Made by a program: the position numbers and the translations under genes
In this document: piece after piece, positions 16,093-24,186 of the stretch
Position numbering within the stretch: the first letter of the stretch is position 1
Layout: each line of letters opens with the position of its first letter
Notes under the pieces: model-generated
Database searches by the model: none
What the model saw: only the letters and a program-made list of their open reading frames with translations
Told to the model about the DNA's origin: nothing
Source: Mycobacterium sp. 1554424.7
GTDB taxonomy: Bacteria > Actinomycetota > Actinomycetes > Mycobacteriales > Mycobacteriaceae
Length of the DNA stretch: 64,000 nt
Reading direction: 5' to 3'
NCBI RefSeq assembly: GCF_001665295.1
Contig: NZ_LZSE01000125.1
Location: forward strand, 49,358 to 113,357

Positions 16093-16279
16093 CCCGCCCC
16101 GAATCGGCTCGAAGATGGCTCGAAGTTGCTCAAGCGAGCGCCTTCGGCTTCGAGCGCCGCAAGACGGGAATCTGGGGCCTGACGGGCCGCCGAAACACCG
16201 CGAAGACGCAGTTTGTTGCAGTAGTTAAGCAGTTGCCAGTCCGATACACGTTCCCACTTTCCGCAAAGGAGCGGCATCC

Positions 16280-16519
16280 ATGAGCATCACCGTGTACACC
16301 AAGCCCGCGTGCGTGCAGTGCAGCGCCACCTTCAAGGCCCTGGACAAGCAGGGCATCGCCTACCAGAAGGTCGACATCACGCTGGACTCCGAGTCGCGGG
16401 ACTACGTGATGGCGCTCGGCTACCTGCAGGCTCCCGTCGTGGTGGCGGGAAACGACCACTGGTCGGGCTTCCGGCCCGATCGCATCAAGGCGCTCGCGGA
16501 GTCGGCACTCAGCGCGTAG
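16280..16519 (+). CDS. nrdH: NrdH glutaredoxin-like electron donor
   Basis: 79-residue thioredoxin-fold protein with the redox motif CVQC (residues about 11-14) and the C-terminal WSGFRPDRI, typical of NrdH. It delivers electrons from thioredoxin reductase to the class Ib ribonucleotide reductase NrdE. An AAAGGAG ribosome site precedes the ATG. It is the first gene of nrdH-nrdI-nrdE. Confidence 0.96.
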   Translation: MSITVYTKPACVQCSATFKALDKQGIAYQKVDITLDSESRDYVMALGYLQAPVVVAGNDHWSGFRPDRIKALAESALSA

Positions 16520-16552
16520 GCAAAGCGTTAGGTAAGGAAGGGTTGCGGTGGC

Positions 16553-17062
16553 ATGGAGAGCACGCAGCGCAACCTGGGTTGGATGAGTGACGACCCGCTT
16601 CGCCCGGCTGCGCCGCGCTTGCGATCGTCACTGGTCTATTTCTCTTCCGTGTCGGAGAGCACCCACCGCTTCGTGCAGAAGCTGGGTGTTCCCGCTACGC
16701 GGATACCGCTGCACGGGCGCATCGAGGTCGGCGAGCCGTATGTGCTGATAGTGCCGACGTACGGCGGCGGACGGCACGACTTGAACACCAATGCCGCGGG
16801 GTATGTCCCTAAACAGGTCATCGCCTTCTTGAACAATGAGCTCAACCGGTCGTTGATCCGCGGCGTCATCGCCGCGGGCAACAACGACTACGGGATCGCA
16901 TTCGCGTACGCGGGCAACATCATCTCGCGTAAGTGCGGCGTTCCCTACCTTTACCGCTTCGAACTGATGGGGACCCCGGACGACGTGGATGCCGTCCGCG
17001 CCGGTCTCGCCGACTTCTGGAAGGAACAGACGTGCCACCAACCGTCACTGCAGAGCCTGTAG
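16553..17062 (+). CDS. nrdI: NrdI flavodoxin-like protein
   Basis: Flavoprotein that supplies the oxidant for assembling the Mn(III)2-tyrosyl radical cofactor in NrdF. It has [20 protein letters not shown] (FMN phosphate loop), PTYGGGR, and the conserved [13 protein letters not shown]; it ends [16 protein letters not shown] 16553 is preceded by GGAAGGG at about ten bases; a second ATG at 16583 would remove ten residues, closer to the usual length of about 150. It overlaps nrdE by 31 bases, indicating translational coupling. Confidence 0.94.
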   Translation: MESTQRNLGWMSDDPLRPAAPRLRSSLVYFSSVSESTHRFVQKLGVPATRIPLHGRIEVGEPYVLIVPTYGGGRHDLNTNAAGYVPKQVIAFLNNELNRSLIRGVIAAGNNDYGIAFAYAGNIISRKCGVPYLYRFELMGTPDDVDAVRAGLADFWKEQTCHQPSLQSL

Positions 17063-19197
17063 CCGCCGGCACGCATGCGTCGTCCGACGAAACGGACTAC
17101 CACGCTCTGAACGCGATGCTGAACCTGTACGACAAGGACGGCAGGATTCAGTTCGACAAGGACGTGCTCGCGGCGCGCCAGTACTTCCTGGAGCACGTCA
17201 ACCAGAACACCGTCTTCTTCCACAATCAGGACGAAAAGCTGGACTACCTGATCCGCGAGAACTATTACGAGCGTGAGGTTCTCGACCAGTATTCGCGCAA
17301 CTTCGTCAAGGAGCTGCTGGACCGCGCCTACGCCAAGAAGTTCCGCTTCCCGACGTTTCTCGGCGCGTTCAAGTACTACACCTCCTACACGCTGAAGACG
17401 TTCGACGGGAAGCGCTACCTGGAGCGCTTCGAGGACCGCGTCGTCATGGTGGCGCTGACGCTGGCGTCCGGGGACACCGGGCTGGCCGAGAAGCTGGTCG
17501 ACGAGATCATCGACGGGCGGTTCCAGCCGGCCACCCCGACGTTCTTGAACTCGGGCAAAAAGCAGCGCGGCGAGCCTGTCTCGTGCTTCCTGTTGCGGAT
17601 CGAGGACAACATGGAGTCGATCGGGCGGTCGATCAACTCCGCGCTGCAGCTGTCAAAGCGCGGCGGGGGAGTTGCGTTGCTGCTCTCCAACATTCGTGAG
17701 CACGGCGCGCCGATCAAGAATATCGAGAACCAGTCCTCGGGCGTCATCCCGATCATGAAGCTGCTCGAGGACTCGTTCTCCTACGCCAACCAGCTGGGGG
17801 CCCGCCAGGGCGCCGGCGCGGTGTACCTGCAGGCGCATCACCCCGACATCTACCGCTTCCTGGACACCAAGCGGGAGAACGCCGACGAGAAGATCCGGAT
17901 CAAGACGCTCTCGCTGGGCGTGGTGATCCCCGACATCACCTTCGAGCTGGCCAAGAAGAACGAGGACATGTACCTGTTCTCGCCGTACGACGTCGAGCGC
18001 GTCTACGGGGTGCCGTTCGCCGACATCTCGGTGACCGAGAAGTACTACGAGATGGTCGACGACGCGCGCATCCGCAAGACCAAGATCAAGGCGCGCGAAT
18101 TCTTCCAGACGCTGGCCGAGCTGCAGTTCGAGTCCGGCTACCCGTACATCATGTTCGAGGACACCGTGAACCGGGCCAACCCGATCGAGGGCAAGATCAC
18201 GCACTCGAACCTGTGCTCGGAGATCCTGCAGGTGTCGACGCCGTCGGAGTTCAACGAGGACCTGTCGTACGCCCATGTGGGCAAGGACATTTCGTGCAAC
18301 CTGGGGTCGCTGAACATCGCCAAGACGATGGACTCGCCGGACTTCGCCCAGACGATCGAGGTGGCGATCCGAGCGCTCACCGCGGTCAGCGACCAGACGC
18401 ACATCACGTCGGTGCCGTCAATCGAGCAGGGCAACAACGATTCCCACGCGATCGGCCTCGGGCAGATGAACCTGCACGGCTACCTGGCCCGCGAGGGCAT
18501 CTTCTACGGTTCCGAGGAAGGCATCGACTTCACCAACATCTACTTCTACACGGTGCTGTATCACGCGCTGCGGGCGTCGAACCGCATCGCGATCGAACGC
18601 GGCACGCATTTCAAGGGTTTCGAGCGCTCCAAGTACGCCTCGGGGGAGTTCTTCGACAAGTACACCGAGCAGGTGTGGGAGCCGGCGACGGACAAGGTGC
18701 GCGAGCTGTTCGCCGACGCCGAGATCCGCATCCCGACCCAGGACGATTGGAAGCGGCTGAAGGAATCCGTGCAGGCGCACGGCATCTACAACCAGAATCT
18801 GCAGGCGGTGCCGCCGACCGGGTCGATCTCCTACATCAACCATTCGACGAGCTCGATCCACCCCATCGTGTCCAAGGTGGAGATCCGCAAGGAGGGCAAG
18901 ATCGGGCGGGTCTACTACCCGGCGCCCTACATGACCAACGACAACCTGGAGTACTACCAGGACGCCTACGAGATCGGTTACGAGAAGATCATCGACACCT
19001 ACGCCGCGGCCACCCAGCACGTGGACCAGGGGCTCTCGCTGACGCTGTTCTTCAAGGACACCGCCACCACCCGCGACGTCAACAAGGCGCAGATCTACGC
19101 CTGGCGCAAGGGAATCAAGACGCTGTACTACATCCGGCTGCGGCAGATGGCGCTGGAGGGCACTGAGGTGGAGGGTTGCGTCAGCTGCATGCTGTAG
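17032..19197 (+). CDS. nrdE: Class Ib ribonucleotide reductase large subunit NrdE
   Basis: 721 residues; reduces ribonucleoside diphosphates to deoxy forms. Visible features: [23 protein letters not shown] with the first active-site Cys, [11 protein letters not shown] with the thiyl-radical Cys, ISCNLGSLN, the [18 protein letters not shown] loop, and the C-terminal redox tail CVSCML. The class Ib enzyme lacks the long ATP-cone. GTG 17032 was chosen from the nrdI overlap and start VPPTVTAEP. Its partner NrdF2 is about 7.4 kb downstream rather than adjacent, separated by a TetR-rich cluster. Confidence 0.97.
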   Translation: MPPTVTAEPVAAGTHASSDETDYHALNAMLNLYDKDGRIQFDKDVLAARQYFLEHVNQNTVFFHNQDEKLDYLIRENYYEREVLDQYSRNFVKELLDRAYAKKFRFPTFLGAFKYYTSYTLKTFDGKRYLERFEDRVVMVALTLASGDTGLAEKLVDEIIDGRFQPATPTFLNSGKKQRGEPVSCFLLRIEDNMESIGRSINSALQLSKRGGGVALLLSNIREHGAPIKNIENQSSGVIPIMKLLEDSFSYANQLGARQGAGAVYLQAHHPDIYRFLDTKRENADEKIRIKTLSLGVVIPDITFELAKKNEDMYLFSPYDVERVYGVPFADISVTEKYYEMVDDARIRKTKIKAREFFQTLAELQFESGYPYIMFEDTVNRANPIEGKITHSNLCSEILQVSTPSEFNEDLSYAHVGKDISCNLGSLNIAKTMDSPDFAQTIEVAIRALTAVSDQTHITSVPSIEQGNNDSHAIGLGQMNLHGYLAREGIFYGSEEGIDFTNIYFYTVLYHALRASNRIAIERGTHFKGFERSKYASGEFFDKYTEQVWEPATDKVRELFADAEIRIPTQDDWKRLKESVQAHGIYNQNLQAVPPTGSISYINHSTSSIHPIVSKVEIRKEGKIGRVYYPAPYMTNDNLEYYQDAYEIGYEKIIDTYAAATQHVDQGLSLTLFFKDTATTRDVNKAQIYAWRKGIKTLYYIRLRQMALEGTEVEGCVSCML

Positions 19198-19250
19198 CGC
19201 CGCGGCGTTGCCGCAGCGCCGGTCTGCCCAGGTCAGCGCCTGTCGCGCGG

Positions 19251-19256
19251 TATGGT
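19251..19256 (+). promoter_or_regulatory. -10 element for the Rv3050c-like tetR
   Basis: TATGGT ends seven bases before GTG 19264, which predicts a leaderless transcript and decides that start. Confidence 0.45.
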
Positions 19257-19263
19257 GCTTGAT

Positions 19264-20010
19264 GTGGTGAGAATTCCCAGACCACCTCGGCCTGCCCGAC
19301 CCCATCCGAGCGTGAAGCCCGGGGTCAAGGTCGACGCGCGCAGCGAGCGCTGGCGCGAACACCGCAAGAAGGTGCGCGGCGAAATCGTGGACGCGGCGTT
19401 CCGCGCCATCGACCGCCTGGGGCCCGAGCTGAGCGTGCGGGAGATCGCCGAGGAGGCCGGCACGGCGAAGCCGAAGATCTACCGGCACTTCCACGACAAG
19501 TCCGATCTGTTTCAGGCGATCGGCGAGCGCCTGCGCGACATGTTGTGGGGGGCGATCTTCCCGTCGATCGACCTGAAGACCGATTCGGCCCGCGAGGTGA
19601 TCCGGCGCGCCGTCGAGGAGTACGTCAACCTCGTCGACCAGCACCCCAACGTGCTGCGGGTGTTCATCCAGGGCCGTTCGGACGCGAGCCCCAAGATCCT
19701 CGAGGAGGGCCGCGGGATCACCCTGGCCGTGGCCGACATGTTCGACAACGAGCTGCGGGAGATGGAACTGGACCACGCGGCGATCGAACTGGCCGGTCAC
19801 GCGGCCTTCGGCTCGGCCGCGTCGGCCACCGAGTGGTGGCTGGGCCCCGAGGCCGACAGCCCGCGACGCATGCCGCGCGAGCAATTCGTCGCCCACCTGA
19901 CGACGATCATGATGGGCGTCATCGTCGGCACCGCCGACGCGCTGGGCATCGCCATGGATCCCGACCAGCCGATTCACAGCGTGGTGCCCAGCAGCCCCGC
20001 CGCCAGCTGA
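19264..20010 (+). CDS. TetR-family regulator (Rv3050c-like)
   Basis: 248 residues beginning VVRIPRPPRPARP, a Pro/Arg-rich tail ahead of the helix-turn-helix LSVREIAEEAGTAKPKIYRHFHDKSDLF. The long C-terminal half (GHAAFGSAASATEWWLGPEAD) is the effector domain. The adjacent downstream monooxygenase on the same strand is the obvious candidate target. A GTG immediately after (19267) or an ATG at 19252 are alternative starts. Confidence 0.87.
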   Translation: MVRIPRPPRPARPHPSVKPGVKVDARSERWREHRKKVRGEIVDAAFRAIDRLGPELSVREIAEEAGTAKPKIYRHFHDKSDLFQAIGERLRDMLWGAIFPSIDLKTDSAREVIRRAVEEYVNLVDQHPNVLRVFIQGRSDASPKILEEGRGITLAVADMFDNELREMELDHAAIELAGHAAFGSAASATEWWLGPEADSPRRMPREQFVAHLTTIMMGVIVGTADALGIAMDPDQPIHSVVPSSPAAS

Positions 20011-20022
20011 GGACCCTGCCAC

Positions 20023-20083
20023 GTTGACATCGTCTAGGCGATCGTCAACACTCGCCCTATCCGATACCCTGGGTACTGGGTAT
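20023..20083 (+). promoter_or_regulatory. Two inverted repeats upstream of the monooxygenase gene
   Basis: First repeat: GTTGAC (20023-20028) with GTCAAC (20044-20049), with ATCG/CGAT inside. Second: ATACCC (20064-20069) with GGGTAT (20078-20083). The GTTGAC/GTCAAC half-sites equal those of the SDR/TetR operators at 22558-22606 but with a longer spacer. Candidate regulator sites. Confidence 0.4.
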
Positions 20084-20112
20084 TTGCGAGCTAACAGGAA
20101 GACCGATTCACC

Positions 20113-21663
20113 GTGACCGATGTCATCGCACAAGTTGAGCCGACTCAGGCGCAAGAACCGGTGCACACCCGCGCCCTGATCATCGGGACCGGCTTCTCCG
20201 GCCTGGGCATGGGTATCAAGCTGCAGCAACAGGGTGTGGACTTCGTCATCCTGGAGAAGGCCGACGACGTCGGCGGCACGTGGCGCGACAACAGCTACCC
20301 CGGCTGCGCGTGCGACATCCCGTCGCACCTCTACTCCTTCTCGTTTGAGCCCAAGCCCGACTGGAAGAACCCGTTCTCGTATCAGCCCGAGATCTGGGAC
20401 TACCTCAAGGGGGTCACCGAGAAGTACGGGCTGCGCCGCTACATCGTGTTCAACTCGCTGGTCGACCGGGGACACTGGGACGACGACGAGAACCGCTGGC
20501 ACGTCTTCACCGCCGACGGACGCGAGTACGTCGCGCAGTTCCTGATCTCGGGGGCCGGCGCGCTGCACATTCCGTCGCTTCCCGACATCGAGGGCCGCGA
20601 CGAATTCGCCGGCCCCGCATTCCATTCCGCGGAATGGGACCACAGCGTCGAGTTGACCGGCAAGCGGGTCGCCGTGATCGGCACTGGCGCCAGCGCGATC
20701 CAGATCGTGCCCGAGATCGTCGGGCAGGTCGCCGAACTCCACCTCTACCAGCGCACCCCGCCCTGGGTGGTGCCACGGTCCAACCCCGAGCTGCCCGTGG
20801 CGCTGCGCCGGGCCATGGAGAACGTTCCCGGGCTGCGCGCGGCGGTGCGCCTGGCGATCTACTGGGGCCAGGAGGCGTTGGCCTACGGCATGACCAAGCG
20901 GCCCAACGCGCTGAAAATCATTGAGGCGTACGCGAAATACAACATCCGGCGCTCGGTCAAGGACCGCGAGCTGCGCCGCAAGCTGACCCCGAACTACCGC
21001 ATCGGTTGCAAGCGAATCCTGAACTCGTCCACGTATTACGGCGCGGTCGCGAACCCCAAGACCGAACTGGTCACCGACGGCATCACCCGGATCACCCGCG
21101 ACGGGATCGTCACGGCGGACGGGCGGGAGCGCAAGGTGGACGTGATCGTCTACGGCACCGGCTTCCATGTCACGGACTCCTACACGTATGTCCAGATCAA
21201 GGGGCGACACGGCGAGGACCTGGTCGACCGCTGGAACCGAGAGGGCATCGGCGCGCATCGGGGGATCACCGTCGCCGACGTGCCGAACCTGTTCTTCCTG
21301 CTGGGCCCCAACACCGGTCTCGGTCACAACTCGGTGGTGTTCATGATCGAGTCGCAGATCCACTACGTCGCCGACGCGATCGCGAAATGCGACAAGATGG
21401 GCGCGCAGGCGCTGGCGCCCACCCGCGAGGCGCAGGACCGCTTCAACGGTGAACTGCAACAACGGCTTTCGCAGTCGGTGTGGAACAGCGGCGGGTGCAG
21501 CAGCTGGTATCTCGACGAGCACGGCAAGAACACCGTGCTGTGGGGCGGCTACACCTGGGAGTACTGGCGGGCGACCCGCGGGATCAAGCTCGCCGAGTAC
21601 CAGTTCTTCGGAGTGGGTGCCGGCTCACGCGGCAACCGTCGTGCGGCGGCCGTTCGGGGCTGA
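20113..21663 (+). CDS. Flavin-containing Baeyer-Villiger-type monooxygenase
   Basis: 516-residue FAD/NADPH monooxygenase, syntenic with Rv3049c. It has an FAD motif GTGFSGLGMG near residue 23 and an NADPH motif GTGASAIQI near 197. Between them lies the Baeyer-Villiger fingerprint FxGxxxHxxxW, here FAGPAFHSAEWD. It also has YGTGFHVTDSY and GPNTGLGHNS near the C-terminus. It probably oxygenates ketones or related lipophilic compounds; the substrate is unknown. GTG 20113 starts VTDVIAQVEPT. The 3' end overlaps the convergent SDR gene by 39 bases. Confidence 0.93.
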   Translation: MTDVIAQVEPTQAQEPVHTRALIIGTGFSGLGMGIKLQQQGVDFVILEKADDVGGTWRDNSYPGCACDIPSHLYSFSFEPKPDWKNPFSYQPEIWDYLKGVTEKYGLRRYIVFNSLVDRGHWDDDENRWHVFTADGREYVAQFLISGAGALHIPSLPDIEGRDEFAGPAFHSAEWDHSVELTGKRVAVIGTGASAIQIVPEIVGQVAELHLYQRTPPWVVPRSNPELPVALRRAMENVPGLRAAVRLAIYWGQEALAYGMTKRPNALKIIEAYAKYNIRRSVKDRELRRKLTPNYRIGCKRILNSSTYYGAVANPKTELVTDGITRITRDGIVTADGRERKVDVIVYGTGFHVTDSYTYVQIKGRHGEDLVDRWNREGIGAHRGITVADVPNLFFLLGPNTGLGHNSVVFMIESQIHYVADAIAKCDKMGAQALAPTREAQDRFNGELQQRLSQSVWNSGGCSSWYLDEHGKNTVLWGGYTWEYWRATRGIKLAEYQFFGVGAGSRGNRRAAAVRG

Positions 21664-22527
21664 GCGCTTCGCGAAAGAGCGAAGGTTCAGCCGCACGATG
21701 CGGTCCAGAACCCGGTCGGACACGATGCGGCTGATCCGCAGCAGGATCGCGGCGTCGCGGCCGATGGTGTAGCGAGTCCTGGGACGTGACGCCGTCGCGG
21801 CCTTGACGATCACCTTGGCGGCGTGTTCGGCCGAAACGCCGTCCTCGCCGAACGATCGGGCTTGGGCCGTGACGGCCGCGGAGAGATCCTCGTAGCGGGC
21901 GAGCTGGGTTGCGGTCATGCCGGCCATCAATCCCTCCGCGGTGGCGATGCCACGCTCGGCCATCTCGGTTTTGACAGCGCCGGGTTCGACGACGACCACC
22001 TTGATCCCGAGATCGCCCACTTCGCGGCGCAGGGCATCGCTTACCGCCTCGAGCGCGAACTTCGAACCGGCGTATGCGCCATAGGTCGGCAAGACGACTT
22101 TCCCGCCGACGGAACTGATGTTCACGACGGTGCCCGAGCCGTTCAGCAGTGCGGGAAACAAGGCCTGGATCATGGCGATGTGTCCGAACAGGTTGACTTC
22201 GAACTGCTTGCGCCACTCGGCCATTGGCAGCGTTTCGACCGGTGCGTTGACCGCGATCCCGGCGTTGTTGATCAAGGCGCGCAGCGGCCGCGGGTCGGCG
22301 GTGACCCGCTCGGCGATGGCGGCGACATCCGATTCGACGGTGATGTCGAGGATGCGCGGCTCGAGCCCGTCGGCCACCAGCGCGGCGGCGTCGGCCTCGC
22401 GGCGCACGCCGGCGAGTACGTGAAAGCCCTTGCGGGCCAACGCCTTAGCGGCGGCCGCGCCGATGCCGGTGGAGGCGCCGGTCACCACGATCAGCTCGTC
22501 ACGGGCGGCGCGATTCGAGGAACTCAT
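21625..22527 (-). CDS. Short-chain dehydrogenase, divergent from a TetR
   Basis: 300-residue SDR. TGASTGIGAAAAKAL is the cofactor loop, NNAGIAVNAP the NAG motif, and SSVGG then YAGSKFALE the catalytic Ser-Tyr-Lys set. It is likely to act on a hydroxy/oxo lipid or xenobiotic, given its setting. ATG 22527 (MSSSNRAARDEL) follows GGAG by six bases; ATG 22539 is a weaker alternative. Its promoter region holds two matched palindromes shared with the divergent TetR gene. Confidence 0.88.
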   Translation of the reverse strand: MSSSNRAARDELIVVTGASTGIGAAAAKALARKGFHVLAGVRREADAAALVADGLEPRILDITVESDVAAIAERVTADPRPLRALINNAGIAVNAPVETLPMAEWRKQFEVNLFGHIAMIQALFPALLNGSGTVVNISSVGGKVVLPTYGAYAGSKFALEAVSDALRREVGDLGIKVVVVEPGAVKTEMAERGIATAEGLMAGMTATQLARYEDLSAAVTAQARSFGEDGVSAEHAAKVIVKAATASRPRTRYTIGRDAAILLRISRIVSDRVLDRIVRLNLRSFAKRSAPNGRRTTVAA

Positions 22528-22557
22528 GGCGGTCTCCATCCGGCGGGGAGTAGTTTG

Positions 22558-22574
22558 AGTTGACGTTGTCAACT
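22558..22574. promoter_or_regulatory. TetR operator copy 1 (SDR/TetR divergent region)
   Basis: Perfect arms AGTTGAC / GTCAACT with a three-base spacer (GTT). It is one of two copies centred 32 bp apart, so both lie on the same face of the helix. Confidence 0.8.
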
Positions 22575-22589
22575 GAAGGTAGGCGTTTG

Positions 22590-22606
22590 AGTTGACATTG
22601 TCAACT
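22590..22606. promoter_or_regulatory. TetR operator copy 2 (SDR/TetR divergent region)
   Basis: Arms AGTTGAC / GTCAACT with spacer ATT. It lies just upstream of a TATGCT -10 (22619-22624), which is six bases from the GTG of the tetR gene. Confidence 0.8.
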
Positions 22607-22630
22607 GGACGCCGGGCTTATGCTCTGCGG

Positions 22631-23200
22631 GTGACGACTCGAGCGGAAAGCGCCGCGGCGACCCGCAGTTCGCTGCTCGAGGCCGCGGCGGTCTTACTCG
22701 ACCGCGGCGGGGTCGAGGGCGTCACGCTACGTGAGGTGGGCGCTCGGGCCGGTGTTTCGCGCTCGGCGGCGTATCGCCACTTCGCCGACAAGGAGTCGCT
22801 GCTCACGGTCCTGGCCACCAACGCGTTGCGCGAATTGGGCGATGGGCTGGAGGATCTGGCCGCCGGCGATCAGTCGCCGGAGGAGGCGCTGCGTTCGGCC
22901 CTGCTGTCGCTGGTCACCATGGGCCGCGACCGGCCCCACCTGTACCGCCTGATGTTCACGCCGCCCGGGGGCGATTTGACCGAGGCGGTCCGGGCCGCCG
23001 AACGCACGCAGGGTCTGTTTCTCGACATGGTGGGGCGCGTCACGGGCTCGCAGCAGGCCAGGCGTTACGGAGCGCTCCTGTTGACCAGCGCGCACGGCAT
23101 GACCGGCCTGGATCTCACCGGCCACATGGATTTGGACAAGTGGCACACCAACGCCGAGGAGCTCATCGACACGCTCATCTCGGTGTTGCCAAAAGCGTGA
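22631..23200 (+). CDS. TetR-family regulator with twin operators
   Basis: 189 residues from GTG 22631 (VTTRAESAAAT). The helix-turn-helix VTLREVGARAGVSRSAAYRHFADKESLL is a strong TetR match. The C-terminal domain is of the WHG/TetR_C_33 type (LYRLMFTPPGGD), common in mycobacteria. A TATGCT box six bases before the GTG suggests leaderless transcription. It should repress itself and the divergent SDR through the two AGTTGAC palindromes. Its 3' end overlaps the convergent TetR gene by 26 bases. Confidence 0.88.
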   Translation: MTTRAESAAATRSSLLEAAAVLLDRGGVEGVTLREVGARAGVSRSAAYRHFADKESLLTVLATNALRELGDGLEDLAAGDQSPEEALRSALLSLVTMGRDRPHLYRLMFTPPGGDLTEAVRAAERTQGLFLDMVGRVTGSQQARRYGALLLTSAHGMTGLDLTGHMDLDKWHTNAEELIDTLISVLPKA

Positions 23201-23723
23201 TGAAGGCCCGTGCGGCCGCGTCCACGCCGGCCTCGTCGTCAGTGGCCACGAGGTCCAGCAGCAGGCCGCGGGTAACGGCCAGGCCGAGCCGTGCCATCGC
23301 GCCGTCGTATTCAACGCCGGCCGCGGCCGACTCGACCTCGCGCAGCCAGCCGTCGACCGCGCCGGGAACCATTCGCGTGAAGGGCTTTTCGCCCTGCGCA
23401 GCCCGCGCGTAGCACTCGAAGAACAGGCGCTCCAACTGGCGCAGTTCGGGGCGACGGAGGTCGGCCCACATCGCGGCGAAGCCGTCGGCCGGGTTCTGCG
23501 GCAGGTCGGGGACGAGGGCCATCTGGCGCCGCTCGGCCTCCTCGACGATCGCGATCAGCAGGTCTTCTCGAGAACCGAAGTGGTGCAACAGCATCCGGTG
23601 GCTGGTGCCGACCGCCGCGGCGACATCGCGCAGCGACCGATCGCCGATGCCGTTCGCGGCGAACTCGTCGAAAAGCGCGTGCAGTAGTTCGCGGCGCCGC
23701 GCCAGGTCAGGCGTGCGGGCCAC
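23175..23723 (-). CDS. TetR-family regulator, co-transcribed with SRPBCC gene
   Basis: 182 residues starting at GTG 23723. Helix-turn-helix: RSLRDVAAAVGTSHRMLLHHFGSREDLL. It overlaps the 3' end of the upstream SRPBCC gene by 17 bases, so the two form one operon. The palindrome covering the SRPBCC start (24151-24170) is the likely binding site, giving autoregulation. Confidence 0.87.
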   Translation of the reverse strand: MARTPDLARRRELLHALFDEFAANGIGDRSLRDVAAAVGTSHRMLLHHFGSREDLLIAIVEEAERRQMALVPDLPQNPADGFAAMWADLRRPELRQLERLFFECYARAAQGEKPFTRMVPGAVDGWLREVESAAAGVEYDGAMARLGLAVTRGLLLDLVATDDEAGVDAAARAFITLLATPR

Positions 23724-24153
23724 TGGCGCGGCTGACCTGCTCGGACCGGGCCTTGAGGCCCCGGGCCTCCATCGCGAGGAAGCGCTTGGTCCGCTTGACG
23801 GTCAACCGCCCGACCAGCGCGCCGAGGAATCCGCGCTGATCGAGTTCCTGACGCACCAGGGTGCGGCCGCCGGGCAGGGCGGTGACGTAGTGGCGAGCGG
23901 TCACCTGCACGCCGGGGGAGCGGGTCACCCAGGTCCACGAGGTACCGGGATCGATCTCGGCGACCTTCCAGATCAGCTTCTGCAGGCCCGGTTGCTTGAT
24001 CGCGAACCGCCTGCCGACGGCCAGGGTGGAACCGTCCCGCCCGGTCAGGGAGGTGACCGACGCGGTCCAATCGGGCCAGTGTTCGACGTCGCTGAAGACG
24101 TCCCAGACGACCTGCGGCGGCGCGTCTATCTCGATGCTGTCTTCGGTAAACAT
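23707..24153 (-). CDS. SRPBCC (START-like) ligand-binding protein
   Basis: 148 residues with the helix-grip fold typical of polyketide cyclase/dehydrase and Bet v 1-like proteins: SIEIDAPPQVVWDVFSDVEHWPDWTASV at the N-terminus, a beta-rich middle, and a final amphipathic helix (FLGALVGRLTVKRTKRFLAMEARGLKARSE). It probably binds or modifies a hydrophobic molecule. The ATG is itself part of the operator 24151-24170, and TACCAT lies seven bases upstream, so the mRNA should be leaderless. It is followed by its TetR; the FAD oxidoreductase gene is upstream on the same strand. Confidence 0.85.
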   Translation of the reverse strand: MFTEDSIEIDAPPQVVWDVFSDVEHWPDWTASVTSLTGRDGSTLAVGRRFAIKQPGLQKLIWKVAEIDPGTSWTWVTRSPGVQVTARHYVTALPGGRTLVRQELDQRGFLGALVGRLTVKRTKRFLAMEARGLKARSEQVSRASGPHA

Positions 24154-24170
24154 GTACCAGATGGTACATG
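24151..24170. promoter_or_regulatory. Operator overlapping the SRPBCC start codon
   Basis: Perfect eight-base arms CATGTACC / GGTACATG with spacer AGAT. It includes the start codon and the -10 (TACCAT on the minus strand). Confidence 0.8.
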
Positions 24171-24186
24171 CAAACCTTGGCTTTGC

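Larger units (their letters stand above)
15739..16279 (+). other. 541-bp intergenic region before nrdH
   Basis: No convincing gene. It holds a terminator-like hairpin (15839-15874), a pair of NrdR-like boxes (15996-16043) whose second box covers a -10, and a predicted 5' leader of about 230 bases before nrdH. That leader contains at least one stable hairpin (16070-16092). The function of the leader is unknown. Confidence 0.6.

Noticed and set aside
15883-16228. Two overlapping small plus-strand frames upstream of nrdH
   Set aside because: Arg/Ser-rich, no ribosome site, and crossing the NrdR boxes and the leader hairpin; judged non-coding.
16044-16279. Cobalamin riboswitch before nrdHIE
   Set aside because: The B12-box and conserved core could not be recognised; the enzyme is class Ib and does not use B12.
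18418-21522. A 1034-codon open frame on the minus strand across nrdE, TetR and the monooxygenase
   Set aside because: It is antisense to three well-recognised genes and is low-complexity His/Arg/Asp-rich, the usual shadow of GC-rich codon bias.
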